Assembly: GCF_009223885.1 (NCBI RefSeq)
Contig: NZ_CP045144.1
Location: 1,860,001-1,924,000 of the forward strand
Origin: Ancylobacter sp. TS-1
Lineage (GTDB): Bacteria > Pseudomonadota > Alphaproteobacteria > Rhizobiales > Xanthobacteraceae
DNA: 64,000 bases
Reading direction: 5' to 3'
Every line of letters starts with the position of its first letter. Position 1 is the first letter of the stretch. The notes below the pieces were generated by a model. The model did not search any database and had not been told where the DNA came from. It saw only the letters and a list, made by a program, of their open reading frames with translations. The position numbers were made by a program, and so were the translations under genes. Below, piece by piece: positions 46,581-55,343 of this stretch.

Positions 46581-47615
46581 TTAGCGTGAACGCCGCGCCG
46601 GCCGCCGAACCGGCGCCGCGCCTACCGTAACGGCATGCCGGTCGACCCGCACCAGCGCCCCCGCCAGCGTGCGCGCGCCCGAACCGGAGGGGCCGAGACC
46701 GGCGCGCCAGCCGGCCAGCGCCTCCAGCTTGCCGAGTTCGACGGGCCCCTCGCCCACCGATTCGACGGCGCGCCCGAGCAGCCGCAGGCCGATTTCGGCG
46801 GGCAGCGCGTCGAAATCGGCGCGGGGGAAGCGGATCGGGCCCTCGCCCGCCGGCCCGGCGGGCCGGAGCCGCGCCTGCGCCGCGTCGGTCGCCGCCTCCA
46901 GCGCCGCCTCGGCGCGGGCCATGCGGGCAGCGAGACGGGCCAGCGCGGGCGCGTCGAGCCCTTCGGCGGCCAGCGACGGCAGCAGCACCCGCAGCCGCGT
47001 GCGGGCGAAGCGCGGATCCGTGTTGGAAGGGTCTTCGGCGAAGGAAACGCCGGCGCGGCGGCATTCCTCGATCAGCGCCGCCTTCGGCCAACCGAGCAGC
47101 GGACGGATCAGGCGGATATCGCCCAGCGGCCGCTCGCCGGGAATGCCGGCCAGCCCGGCAAGGCCGGAGCCGCGCAGGAGCCTGAACAACACGGTTTCCG
47201 CCTGGTCGTCCAGCGTGTGGGCGGTGGCAATGGCGGTGGCGCCGAGAACGCGGGCATGGGCGGCGAGCGCCTCGTAGCGCGCGTGGCGGGCGGCCTCCTG
47301 CAGCCGCGCGCGGGGCAGCGGCGCCGCCAGCGTCAGAATGGCGTGCGGCAGGCCGAGCCGGGCCGCCAGCGCGCCGACGGCCTCCGCCTCGGCCCGCGCG
47401 GCGGTTCGCAGCCCGTGATCGACGGTGGCGACATGGAGTTCGCTCGCCGCGCCTGCGGCCTGTTGCCAGCGATGGGCGAGCAGCAGCAGCGCGGTCGAAT
47501 CCGGCCCACCCGAGACGGCGAGCAGCACGCGCGGATGGCGTGCGAAAGGCGTGAAGGGATCGGCCCCGTCCGGACCGCCGGATTCGGTGTCGTGTCCGGC
47601 TTCAGCAGCCGGCAC
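46581..47615 (-). CDS. tilS: tRNA(Ile)-lysidine synthetase
   Basis: 344 residues, N-type ATP pyrophosphatase with the P-loop V-S-G-G-P-D-S-T-A-L near residue 34 and the conserved H-T-L-D-D-Q-A-E-T and G-S-G-L-A-G-L-A-G segments. It converts the wobble cytidine of tRNA-Ile(CAU) to lysidine and is essential in most bacteria. The start is GTG, 14 bases inside the end of cpoB. Its C-terminal part is short compared with the E. coli protein (about 430 residues), which is usual in this order. Confidence 0.93.
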   Translation of the reverse strand: MPAAEAGHDTESGGPDGADPFTPFARHPRVLLAVSGGPDSTALLLLAHRWQQAAGAASELHVATVDHGLRTAARAEAEAVGALAARLGLPHAILTLAAPLPRARLQEAARHARYEALAAHARVLGATAIATAHTLDDQAETVLFRLLRGSGLAGLAGIPGERPLGDIRLIRPLLGWPKAALIEECRRAGVSFAEDPSNTDPRFARTRLRVLLPSLAAEGLDAPALARLAARMARAEAALEAATDAAQARLRPAGPAGEGPIRFPRADFDALPAEIGLRLLGRAVESVGEGPVELGKLEALAGWRAGLGPSGSGARTLAGALVRVDRHAVTVGAAPVRRPARRSR

Positions 47616-48528
47616 GCTTCTGCTCCCGCTCCACCCCCTGCTTGATGGTGGCGGAGGCGCGCGGATATTTGTTGCTGACCGCGTTCAGCGTCGCGCAGGC
47701 GGCATCCTTCTCGCCGATGGCGGCCAGCGACTGGCCGAGCCGCAGCAGCGCGTCCGGCGCCTTCACCGCGTTCGGAAAATCGGTCGACACCTTGAGGAAG
47801 TTCTGCGCCGCCTCCTTGTAGGATTTGCGCTGGAACTGGGTCTCGCCGAGCCAGTAATAGGCGTCGGGCGCCGCGCGGTCGTTGGGATAGGTCCTGAGGA
47901 ACTGCTCGAAGCTCTGGCCGGACTGGGCGTAGTCCTGCCGCAGCATGTAGCCATAGGCGAGATCGTACAGGTCCTTCGGGCTGTTGGTCGGCGGCTGGGT
48001 GACACCGCCCGCCACCGCGCCCGGCGCGGCGCCGAGGTCCATGGGCACGCCGGTGGCGCCCGCCGGCGGCGGGCCGGACGGCGCGGTGGTGCCCAGCGGG
48101 CGCGGGGCGCCGGGCGCGGCGGCCTGCGCCGAAGGGTCGAAGGCGTCCGAGCGGCGGCCCGGCACGGGGTCCGCGCCGGGAATGCCGGCGGCCGCCGGCG
48201 GCAGCCCGCTGCCGCCGAGCTGGCGCACCTGCTGCTCGAGCTGCTGGTTGCGGTACTGGAGCTGCTCGATCTGGCCGGTGAGCTGGCGCAGCTGGTTCTC
48301 CAGCCGGTCGATCCGCGTGGCGAGGCTGCCGCCCTCGTCCGCCTCGCCCGCCGGAGTGCCCGAGCGCACCTGACCCGGCGGCTTGAACAGGTTTCCGAAG
48401 AAATTGTTGTCGGCCTGCGCCAGCGCAGGCCCGGCGGGCAGCAGCGTGGCGGCAAGAACCGCGCAGATGGCGGCCGCGACGAGGCGACGGGCCGTGATTC
48501 GCAGAGCGGAAAGGCGAAGAGTCATCAT
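47602..48528 (-). CDS. cpoB: Cell division coordinator CpoB (YbgF), Tol-Pal associated
   Basis: 308 residues from the ATG at 48528 (a second ATG at 48525). A signal peptide ends G-P-A-L-A-Q-A; a coiled coil (about 65-100, with L-E-N-Q-L-R-Q-L and Q-L-E-Q-Q-V) mediates trimerisation. A Pro/Gly/Ala-rich linker leads to TPR repeats (about 190-305; D-L-Y-D-L-A-Y-G-Y-M-L-R-Q-D-Y-A, A-Y-Y-W-L-G-E-T). It coordinates peptidoglycan synthesis with Tol-Pal driven outer-membrane constriction. Part of the tol-pal operon. Confidence 0.92.
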   Translation of the reverse strand: MMTLRLSALRITARRLVAAAICAVLAATLLPAGPALAQADNNFFGNLFKPPGQVRSGTPAGEADEGGSLATRIDRLENQLRQLTGQIEQLQYRNQQLEQQVRQLGGSGLPPAAAGIPGADPVPGRRSDAFDPSAQAAAPGAPRPLGTTAPSGPPPAGATGVPMDLGAAPGAVAGGVTQPPTNSPKDLYDLAYGYMLRQDYAQSGQSFEQFLRTYPNDRAAPDAYYWLGETQFQRKSYKEAAQNFLKVSTDFPNAVKAPDALLRLGQSLAAIGEKDAACATLNAVSNKYPRASATIKQGVEREQKRAGC

Positions 48529-48648
48529 GGTGGCGACGGAACTTGAAGGGGGATGCGCGGCAGGACGGCCGCCGGGTTCATATGAGCATACCGGGCCGAT
48601 CGCGTCCAAAATTTGACCCTGCGTCACGACGGCCCCCTCAAATGCGAA

Positions 48649-48675
48649 GCCCGGCTCGCCGATGGCGGGCCGGGC
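48649..48675. terminator. Hairpin in the pal-cpoB gap, possible attenuator
   Basis: GCCCGGC-T-CGCC-GAT-GGCG-G-GCCGGGC folds as an 11-bp stem with one mismatch. There is no T run, so it is more likely a stabilising or attenuating structure than a full terminator. Confidence 0.45.
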
Positions 48676-48712
48676 GTCACGGATCGGTGGCCGGAGGACG
48701 GTCCGGCGGAAC

Positions 48713-49201
48713 TCAGGAGCCGGCGGCGTTCAGCACGGTGACGGCGCGGCGGTTCTGCGACCAGCAGGAGATGTCGTTGCAGACCGCGACCGGGCGCTCC
48801 TTGCCGTAGGAGATGGTGCGCATGCGGCTGCCGGCGACGCCGCGGCCCACGAGGTAGTTGCGCACGCTCTCCGCGCGGCGGGCGCCGAGGGCGATGTTGT
48901 ACTCGCGCGTGCCGCGCTCGTCGGCATGGCCTTCGATGGTGAAGGTGTACTTGGCATAGTGGTTCAGCCACTGCGCCTGCTTGTCGAGCGTGGCCTGGGC
49001 CTGCGGCGAGAGTTCGGTCTGGTCGCTCTCGAAGAAGACGCGGTCGCCGACCGAGACGATGAATTCCTGCGGGCTGCCGGGAGGGGCCGAGCCGAGGGCC
49101 GCGCCATCCATCGGATTTTTGGCGCAGGCGGCGGCGAGCATCGCGAAACCGATGATGAAGGCGGCGCGCGCGCCGCCGAACTGGCGCAACATACGGATCA
49201 T
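48713..49201 (-). CDS. pal: Peptidoglycan-associated lipoprotein Pal
   Basis: 162 residues. The lipobox L-A-A-A-C follows a hydrophobic signal (lipidated Cys near 26). The OmpA-like domain (about 45-160) has V-F-F-E-S-D, I-E-G-H-A-D-E-R-G-T-R-E-Y-N and A-L-G-A-R-R-A-E-S-V, the residues that contact diaminopimelate. It links the outer membrane to peptidoglycan and binds TolB. Confidence 0.96.
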   Translation of the reverse strand: MIRMLRQFGGARAAFIIGFAMLAAACAKNPMDGAALGSAPPGSPQEFIVSVGDRVFFESDQTELSPQAQATLDKQAQWLNHYAKYTFTIEGHADERGTREYNIALGARRAESVRNYLVGRGVAGSRMRTISYGKERPVAVCNDISCWSQNRRAVTVLNAAGS

Positions 49202-49359
49202 GACCGCTTGACTCCTGAATTCCTCGACCGGGCTCTCCGATCTACCGTGTTTGCGTAATCAATGTTCCGCCATGCTTTACGGAACGTTGCTCGATTGCGT
49301 CGATTTAGAGGCCAAGCCTTAAACCGCCTTTTATGGTTAATCGTTCCCTAACGCCGGCA

Positions 49360-50718
49360 TCACGAACGCAGCGGCGACCAGGCCGGGTCGGAGGCGTAGC
49401 TCGGGGTCGGCACGCGCTGCTCGTTGTAGCCGGTGATATCGACCGTATAGAGCTGCGGACCGCCGCTCCCGCCGCCGTCGCGGAAGAACATGATCACCCG
49501 CCCGTTCGGCGCGAAGGTCGGCCCCTCATTGTGGTAGCCCTCGGTGAGGATGCGCTCGCCCGAGCCGTCCGGCCGCATCAGGCCGATGGCGAACCGGCCC
49601 TGCGCCTGCTTGGTGAAGGCGATGACATCGCCGCGCGGTGACCACACCGGCGTCGAATAGCGCCCCTCGCCGAAGGAAATGCGGTGCTGGTTGGAGCCGT
49701 CCGGATTCATCACATAGATCTGCGAGCCGCCGCTGCGGTCGCTCTCGAAGCAGATCTGCGTGCCATCCGGCGAATAGCACGGGGCGGTGTCGATGGCGGC
49801 GGTGTCGGTCAGCCGCGTCGTCGCCTTGGAGCGCAGGTCCATGACGAAGATGTTGGAATCGGCGCCCTGCTGGAGGCTCAGGATCACGCGCTGCCCATCG
49901 GGGGCGAAGCGCGGCGAGAAGCTCATATTGGGGAAGTTGCCGACCACCTCGCGCTGGCCGTTCTCGATGTTGAGCAGATAGACGCGCGGCTCGGCGCGGC
50001 CATAGCTCATATAGGTGATTTCCTGGCTCGTCGGCGAGAAGCGCGGCGTCAGCACGAGGTCGTCGCCGCGCGTGAGATAGGTCACGTTGGCGCCGTCCTG
50101 GTCCATGATGGCGAGGCGCTTGATGCGCTTCTCCTTCGGGCCGCTCTCGTCGACGAAGACGATGCGGGTGTCGAAATAGCCCTTTTCGCCGGTCAGCCGC
50201 TCATAGATCGCGTCGGCGATGATATGGGCGACCCGGCGCCAGTTCTCCGGCTGGGTGAAGTACTGCTGGCCGATCAGCTGCTGGCCGGCGAACACGTCCC
50301 ACAGGCGGAACTCGGCGCGCACCCGCCCGTCCGGCTGGCGGGTCACGCGGCCGGTGACGAGCGCCTGGGCGTTGATCACGCGCCAGTCCTGGAAGCGCGG
50401 CGAGGCGTCCGGATTGGTGATCTTCTCGACGAAGGCGGCCGGGTCGATCGGGGCGAACAGGCCCGAACGGCGCAGATCCGCGGTGATGATCTGGGTGACG
50501 CCCTTGCCGGCCTCGATGTCCTGCGGGCTGCCGCCGCCGACGAAATCGGTGATGGCGATGGGCAGCGGCTGCACCGAGCCGCCCGTCACGTCGAGCTTGA
50601 GCACGGCATGCGCCGGCCCCGAGGCCAGACCGGCCCCCGCCAGCGCGCCGGCGCCCGCCAGGAGGCTGCGGCGCCCAATGAGAAGACCCGAACGGTCGGA
50701 ACGGAAAAACGCGCTCAT
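49360..50718 (-). CDS. tolB: Tol-Pal system periplasmic protein TolB
   Basis: 452 residues. A signal region with a twin-arginine-like [11 protein letters not shown] precedes an N-terminal domain (about 40-170) and a six-bladed propeller with repeated motifs such as [17 protein letters not shown] and T-F-A-P-N-G. It shuttles between Pal and TolA. The possible Tat signal is noted because E. coli TolB uses Sec. Confidence 0.95.
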   Translation of the reverse strand: MSAFFRSDRSGLLIGRRSLLAGAGALAGAGLASGPAHAVLKLDVTGGSVQPLPIAITDFVGGGSPQDIEAGKGVTQIITADLRRSGLFAPIDPAAFVEKITNPDASPRFQDWRVINAQALVTGRVTRQPDGRVRAEFRLWDVFAGQQLIGQQYFTQPENWRRVAHIIADAIYERLTGEKGYFDTRIVFVDESGPKEKRIKRLAIMDQDGANVTYLTRGDDLVLTPRFSPTSQEITYMSYGRAEPRVYLLNIENGQREVVGNFPNMSFSPRFAPDGQRVILSLQQGADSNIFVMDLRSKATTRLTDTAAIDTAPCYSPDGTQICFESDRSGGSQIYVMNPDGSNQHRISFGEGRYSTPVWSPRGDVIAFTKQAQGRFAIGLMRPDGSGERILTEGYHNEGPTFAPNGRVIMFFRDGGGSGGPQLYTVDITGYNEQRVPTPSYASDPAWSPLRS

Positions 50719-50765
50719 AATATCGTTCTCAATCTCGCCGCCGATGCGGCCTCACGAAACGGACG

Positions 50766-51746
50766 TCACTCGATCCAGGACGGATCGAAGGTAAGCTGCA
50801 TCTCCTGCCAGACGTCGTACTTGCCCGGCGAGAGCATGGGGAACGGGTTCGGCTGCTGCGCGGCGGCGAAAATGGCGCGCACCACGCTTTCCTTGATCTG
50901 CGGCCCGTAGGGATTCATCGGGTCCTCGATCCCGACCACCTCCGGCGGCGCGACCAGCGTGCGGTTCGGGCTCAGCCGCACCACCACCATGATCTTCACC
51001 CGGCTGATGTCGGCGGCGCCGGTCGGCAGGTGCCAGAAGCGGGCGAGATAGGCGCGCAGCGCGTCCAGCTCGGTCTGCGAGAGCGTCGAGGCCAGCCCGG
51101 TCGAGGCGCCCAGCGCGGCGGTGTTGTTGATGGTGTCGCCGATCGAGGCCTGACGGCGCGCGTCCTGCTTGTTCAGCAGCGCGGCGATCTGGTTCGGGTT
51201 GAACTCCTTCTGGTCCTTCGGCGGCTGGTTGGCCACCTTGGGCGGGATGTCCTTCGGCTTCTTCGGCGGGGCCGGCGGCGGGGTCGCCTGCGCCTGCTGC
51301 GGGTCGGGCTTGGGCTCGGGCTTGGCCTCCGGCGGCTTGGCGACGAGCGCTTCCGTCTCCTTGGGCGGCTCCGGCGGCTTGGCCTGGGCCGGCTGGGGAG
51401 CGGGCGGCTTGGGCTCGGCCGGCTTCTGCTCGGGCGGCGGCGGAGGCGGCGCGGCAGCCTCCTTGGCGGCCTCGATCTCGGGCTTCTTGTCGTCGACCTT
51501 GGCGTCGAGATTTTCGGGCGGCTTGGGCGTTTCGCCCTTCTTCTCGACGACGGGCTTGGGGGTCTCGGCCTTCGGCGCGTCCTTCTTGCCCGCCATCATC
51601 TGCGACATCTCGGCGTCGGAAATGATGTCGACCGGCATGGCTTCTGTCGGCGTCGCCTCGAACGCGCTCGGCGCGGTGAAGGACACGACCATGAAGCCGA
51701 TGATGCCGGCGTGAAGGGCGAACGAGGAGACGAGGCCCGCGCGCAT
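50766..51746 (-). CDS. tolA: TolA, energy-transducing periplasm-spanning protein
   Basis: 326 residues. One N-terminal transmembrane helix (about 5-25, with the S-x3-H-x6-F signature in S-F-A-L-H-A-G-I-I-G-F) is followed by a long Lys/Pro/Ala/Glu-rich extended domain (about 55-175) and a compact C-terminal TolA/TonB-like domain (about 225-326). It couples the TolQR proton motor to TolB-Pal. The extended region is Pro-Lys repeat-like rather than the Ala-helical rod of E. coli TolA, common in alphaproteobacteria. Confidence 0.92.
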   Translation of the reverse strand: MRAGLVSSFALHAGIIGFMVVSFTAPSAFEATPTEAMPVDIISDAEMSQMMAGKKDAPKAETPKPVVEKKGETPKPPENLDAKVDDKKPEIEAAKEAAAPPPPPPEQKPAEPKPPAPQPAQAKPPEPPKETEALVAKPPEAKPEPKPDPQQAQATPPPAPPKKPKDIPPKVANQPPKDQKEFNPNQIAALLNKQDARRQASIGDTINNTAALGASTGLASTLSQTELDALRAYLARFWHLPTGAADISRVKIMVVVRLSPNRTLVAPPEVVGIEDPMNPYGPQIKESVVRAIFAAAQQPNPFPMLSPGKYDVWQEMQLTFDPSWIE

Positions 51747-51751
51747 GACGC

Positions 51752-52207
51752 TCAGCCCCCCTGCTCGACTTCGGAGACCAGCGCGACATGCGTGAAGCCG
51801 GCGCCCGACAGGCGGCCCATCACCCGCATGACGGCGCCGTATTCGAGGCCCTTGTCGGCGCGCACGAAGATGCGCTCCTCATAGCCCGCCTTGCCGATGG
51901 CCTGCAGCTTGGGAACCAGCTCGTCGAGCGGAATTTCGGTCTGCTGCAGGAACACCTTGCCGTCCTTGGTGATGTTGATCACCAGCGGCTCGCTGTCCTG
52001 CGGAATGGCCTTGGCCTGCGTCTGCGGCAGGTCGAGCGGCACGCCGACGGTGAGCATCGGCGCGGCCACCATGAAGATGATGAGCAGCACCAGCATCACG
52101 TCGACCATCGGCGTGACGTTGATTTCGGACATGACGGCGCCACCGCCTCGCCTGCGCGAGCGGCGGGAGTGCCAGCCGCCTCCGGCGCCTCCTGCGGACA
52201 TCCCCAT
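51752..52207 (-). CDS. tolR: TolR, motor subunit
   Basis: 151 residues. After a glycine/arginine-rich start comes M-S-E-I-N-V-T-P-M-V-D-V-M-L-V-L-L-I-I-F-M, in which the essential proton-carrying Asp lies at the beginning of the single transmembrane helix. The ExbD/TolR periplasmic domain follows. It overlaps no neighbour; tolA starts five bases downstream and tolQ ends four bases upstream. Confidence 0.95.
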   Translation of the reverse strand: MGMSAGGAGGGWHSRRSRRRGGGAVMSEINVTPMVDVMLVLLIIFMVAAPMLTVGVPLDLPQTQAKAIPQDSEPLVINITKDGKVFLQQTEIPLDELVPKLQAIGKAGYEERIFVRADKGLEYGAVMRVMGRLSGAGFTHVALVSEVEQGG

Positions 52208-52211
52208 TCGA

Positions 52212-53057
52212 TCAGCCCCGTTCGTCGATCTGGCGCGACAGGATGGCAGAGAACTCGTCGGCGAAGCCTTCGAGCCGCGCCGCCTGCCGGTTCACCTGCG
52301 ACGTGAACTTGTTATAGAAAATCGTCGCGGGAATGGCGGCGATAAGGCCGATTGCCGTCGCGAAAAGGGCTTCCGCGATGCCCGGCGCGACAACCGCAAG
52401 GCTGGTGTTCTTGGAGGCGGCGATCGACTGGAACGAGGTCATGATGCCCCACACCGTGCCGAACAGGCCGATGAAGGGGCCGGCCGAACCGACCGTCGCC
52501 AGCACCAGCAGCCGGCTTTCCAGACGCTCCACCTCGCGGGCGATGGTGACGTTCATCACCTTGTCGAGGCGCTGCGTCAGCCCGACGAAGGAGCGCGCGC
52601 CGCCCTCATAGGAGCGCTTCCACTCGCGCATCGCGGCGACGAAGATCGCCGCCATGGCGTGGTTGGGGCGCGTGGACAGCGAGCGGTACAGCTCCTCCAG
52701 GCTCTGGCCCGACCAGAAGGTCGTCTCGAAGCGGTCCATCTGCCGCTTCATGCGCTGGAACAGGATGGTCTTGTCGATGATGATCGCCCAGACCCACACC
52801 GAGGCGAGGACGAGGCCCGCCATCACGAACTTCACGATCAGGTGCGCCTGCAGGAACAGCCCGATCAGCGACAGGTCGGCGCTGGCCATGCCGACGCCGG
52901 TGGCGGCCGTCTGGGCCCCCGGAACGGCGGGGGCGGCGGTGGCGTCGACCTGGGCGGTCGGCGCCGCGGTCGTGGGCGCCGGTGTCTGGGCGTAGGCGAA
53001 CGACGCCGATGCCGCGAGCAACAGCACCACCGCGAAGAGAAGCTTTTTCAGCGTCAT
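52212..53057 (-). CDS. tolQ: TolQ, motor subunit
   Basis: 281 residues with an N-terminal signal-like hydrophobic segment and an Ala/Thr/Pro-rich stretch (about 20-50) that E. coli TolQ lacks. The MotA/TolQ/ExbB core (about 60-275) follows, including G-P-F-I-G-L-F-G-T-V-W-G-I-M and A-T-A-I-G-L-I-A-A-I-P-A. It forms the proton channel with TolR. It is the first gene of tolQRAB-pal-cpoB-tilS on this strand. The extended N-terminus suggests a cleaved signal peptide. Confidence 0.95.
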   Translation of the reverse strand: MTLKKLLFAVVLLLAASASFAYAQTPAPTTAAPTAQVDATAAPAVPGAQTAATGVGMASADLSLIGLFLQAHLIVKFVMAGLVLASVWVWAIIIDKTILFQRMKRQMDRFETTFWSGQSLEELYRSLSTRPNHAMAAIFVAAMREWKRSYEGGARSFVGLTQRLDKVMNVTIAREVERLESRLLVLATVGSAGPFIGLFGTVWGIMTSFQSIAASKNTSLAVVAPGIAEALFATAIGLIAAIPATIFYNKFTSQVNRQAARLEGFADEFSAILSRQIDERG

Positions 53058-53229
53058 TAGGCCAATCCTGCCAGGTCACAAAGGGTCGCAATGCCGGCAT
53101 GCATCGGCTGCCGTTGGGCAGCGAATGCCCTGCATGGCTGCTGAGGGGACGCCTTCGTCTTCAACCCACCGAGTCTGTCCAAACTTGGGCGAGCGACGTC
53201 GGACCGCCTTCGCAGCCGTCAAATACAAC

Positions 53230-53242
53230 ACCCTATTAGGGT
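53230..53242. promoter_or_regulatory. ACCCTATTAGGGT dyad in the tolQ upstream region
   Basis: A perfect five-base inverted repeat with a three-base centre, about 175 bp before tolQ in an AT-richer part of the 271-bp gap after ybgC. It could be a promoter-proximal operator; no regulator is known. Confidence 0.25.
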
Positions 53243-53328
53243 TAATGCCCGGTTAGCGTTGCCGCATCGCAACAGGATGACGGCACCGGGATGACGACAA
53301 CGCGATGACTTGCCGCGCGGCAGGGATT

Positions 53329-53838
53329 CTACGCCGCCGGCGCCTGTTCGAGCGCCGCCTTCATGGCCGCGCGCAGCGCGTCGGGGATGCGGCGGGCGCG
53401 GCCCTGCGAGACGAAGGCGACCTTCACCCGGCCCTCGACCAGCAATTCGCCGCCGCGCATCACCTTCTGCTGGAGGGTGATCGAGGCGCCGGCCACCTCG
53501 ACCGGGCTGGTATGGATTTCCAGCACGTCGTCGATGCGCGCCGGGCGCACGAACTGAAGTTCCATCGAGCGCACCACGAAGGCGAAGCCGGGCGCCTCCG
53601 CCAGCGCCTCGCCGAACAGGTCGCCCTGCACCACGCCGATCAGGCGCAGATGGTCCGAACGCGCCCGCTCCATGAACTTCAGATAGTTGGCGTGGTAGAC
53701 GATGCCCGAGAAATCGGTGTCCTCGTAATAGACCCGCACCGGCAGCACGTGCCCGCCCGTCACCAGACGGCCGGCAAGGTGCAGGAAGGGGTCGGCCTTC
53801 AGGACGTCGGGCGAAAAGGGTTCGGGGCGCTCGTTCAT
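53329..53838 (-). CDS. ybgC: Tol-Pal associated acyl-CoA thioesterase
   Basis: 169 residues from the ATG at 53838 (GAGGGG upstream; an earlier TTG is less likely). Hot-dog fold with the catalytic V-Y-Y-E-D-T-D-F-S-G-I-V-Y-H-A-N-Y motif. Family members cleave short- or medium-chain acyl-CoA and interact with phospholipid synthesis. The position before tolQ is conserved across proteobacteria. Confidence 0.93.
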   Translation of the reverse strand: MNERPEPFSPDVLKADPFLHLAGRLVTGGHVLPVRVYYEDTDFSGIVYHANYLKFMERARSDHLRLIGVVQGDLFGEALAEAPGFAFVVRSMELQFVRPARIDDVLEIHTSPVEVAGASITLQQKVMRGGELLVEGRVKVAFVSQGRARRIPDALRAAMKAALEQAPAA

Positions 53839-53871
53839 GCGCCCCTCATAACCGAGGCCGCGCCGCAATAA

Positions 53872-53901
53872 AAGAACCGCGCCCCCGGGAAGGGGGCGCG
53901 G
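53872..53901 (-). terminator. Rho-independent terminator after the DUF2852 gene
   Basis: A perfect 10-bp stem, CCGCGCCCCC-GGGAA-GGGGGCGCGG (53877-53901). On the minus strand it is followed by TTCTTTTATT. Confidence 0.88.
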
Positions 53902-53934
53902 CGAAAGGCTTGGCGGGGCCCTGCGACGGGCCGT

Positions 53935-54363
53935 TCAGCCCTGCTGGCCGTTATACGGCTCGGAGGCGGTCTCCGGCGCGGGAGCCGGCCGGTTGCGGCG
54001 ATCCGCCATGAACTGATCGAACTCGGCCTTGTCCTTGGCCTGACGCAGGCGGTCGAGGAAGGAGCGGAAGTCCTTCTGCTCGTCCTCAAGACGGCGCAGC
54101 GTATCCTCGCGATACTCGTCGAAGGCGCGGTTGCCGCTCGACTGGAAACCGCGGCCGAAACGGCTGCCGAAGCTGCGGACGGCGTCGGCGCCCTCCTCCT
54201 GCCAGCGGCCGAAGCCGCGCCTGCCACTACAGAACATGCGTCCACTCCCTATCGTGAAAGCCAGGATCGCCAGGCCCAGCGGCCACCAGGCCATGAAGCC
54301 GAGTACCGTCAGCGCGATCCAGGCGGGTTTGCCGTAACCGTCGAGCTTCTGTGCGAGCTCCAT
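53935..54363 (-). CDS. DUF2852 small membrane protein
   Basis: 142 residues from the ATG at 54363 (GGAG upstream). One or two short hydrophobic segments (about 12-38: W-I-A-L-T-V-L-G-F-M-A-W-W-P-L-G-L-A-I-L-A-F) are followed by a Gly/Arg-rich stretch. A charged helix (S-G-N-R-A-F-D-E-Y-R-E-D-T-L-R-R-L-E-D-E then F-L-D-R-L-R-Q-A-K-D) matches DUF2852, a family common in Rhizobiales with no known function. It has its own promoter and terminator, so it is a single-gene unit set between ybgC and ruvB. Confidence 0.82.
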   Translation of the reverse strand: MELAQKLDGYGKPAWIALTVLGFMAWWPLGLAILAFTIGSGRMFCSGRRGFGRWQEEGADAVRSFGSRFGRGFQSSGNRAFDEYREDTLRRLEDEQKDFRSFLDRLRQAKDKAEFDQFMADRRNRPAPAPETASEPYNGQQG

Positions 54364-54430
54364 GGGTCTCCGCTCCTGGGAACCACCCGTGCGGCCGAAA
54401 CCGCAAGGGTGAATGTTAATCACATTTACA

Positions 54431-54459
54431 TAGTTAGGAACGCAGCGGCATCTTGTCAA
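54431..54459 (-). promoter_or_regulatory. Strong sigma-70-type promoter for the DUF2852 gene
   Basis: On the minus strand TTGACA (54459-54454), exactly 17 bp, then TAACTA (54436-54431). The start would be near 54424, giving a leader of about 60 bases. Confidence 0.7.
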
Positions 54460-54509
54460 GGATCGCTACATCCGGAATGCGATTCCCGGCGCCCGCGATC
54501 GGCCGCGCT

Positions 54510-55145
54510 TCAGGCGTCCGGCGCGCCCAGCCCCTTGAGATAGACGAGGAATGCGGCCTCAAGCAGATCGTCGGGCTCCATCGGCAATTTGCGCCGCGAG
54601 GCGTCCTGCCGGCCGAACAGCGAGGCGACGCCATGCGCCAGCGCCCAGGTGTGCAGCGCCACCATCAGCGCCGGCGGCCGGGTCGGCGCCGGCATGCTGG
54701 CCACCAGCGCGTCCGCCGCCTCCCGCAGCACGCCGAAGGCGCGCGCGCTCGCCTGCGCCAGCGCCGGAAAGGCGTCGGTCGACAGGCCGGATTCGAACAT
54801 GGCGACATAGTCGGCGGGGTGCTCGCGGGCGAAGGCCAGATAGGCCCGCCCGAGCCGCTCATAGGCCTCCACCGGCGTCGGGCGCCCGCCGTTCCAGCCC
54901 GCTTCAAGCGCCTTGGTGAACTGCTCGAACCCTTCCGCCGCCACCGCCGCCAGCAATTCGTCGCGGTCGCGGAAGTGCCGGTAGGGCGCGGCGGGGGAGA
55001 CGCCGGCGCGGCGCGCCGCTTCGGCGAAGGTGGCGCCGGCGGTGCCCTTCTCGGCGATCAGCTCGAGCGCCGCCTTCATCAGGGCTTCCCGGAGGTTGCC
55101 GTGATGGTAGCCGCGCGATTCTCCACCGTTCCGGGACCAGCTCAT
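54510..55145 (-). CDS. TetR-family regulator with WHG-type C-terminal domain
   Basis: 211 residues. The DNA-binding region (about 15-65) includes Y-H-H-G-N-L-R-E-A-L and [20 protein letters not shown]; the Y-H-H-G-N-L start and the C-terminal W-A-L-A-H-G-V-A-S-L-F are typical of the TetR/WHG subgroup. The ligand and targets are unknown; the nearest candidates are the flanking genes and itself. Confidence 0.85.
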   Translation of the reverse strand: MSWSRNGGESRGYHHGNLREALMKAALELIAEKGTAGATFAEAARRAGVSPAAPYRHFRDRDELLAAVAAEGFEQFTKALEAGWNGGRPTPVEAYERLGRAYLAFAREHPADYVAMFESGLSTDAFPALAQASARAFGVLREAADALVASMPAPTRPPALMVALHTWALAHGVASLFGRQDASRRKLPMEPDDLLEAAFLVYLKGLGAPDA

Positions 55146-55204
55146 GTGAAGGGGACTTACATCACGGGGTGAGCCGCGTCGAGCACGCGACCTTCAATAT
55201 AAGC

Positions 55205-55336
55205 CGTCATCCCGGCCCCTCGGGTTTTGCCTCCGGCAAGCCCAAGGGCAGGCTCCGGCGTAGCGGAGAGCCGGGATCGCGCGCCGAGGTGTTTTCGCGA
55301 TCCCGGATACGGCCTGACGGCCGTTCCGGGATGACG
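55205..55336. repeat. Type A repeat, longer copy 7
   Basis: Bounded by CGTCATCCCGG and CCGGGATGACGG, with an extra GC-rich insert (CCTCCGGCAAGCCC) lengthening it to about 130 bp. It fills the ruvB-tetR gap. Confidence 0.87.
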
Positions 55337-55343
55337 GCGAACT

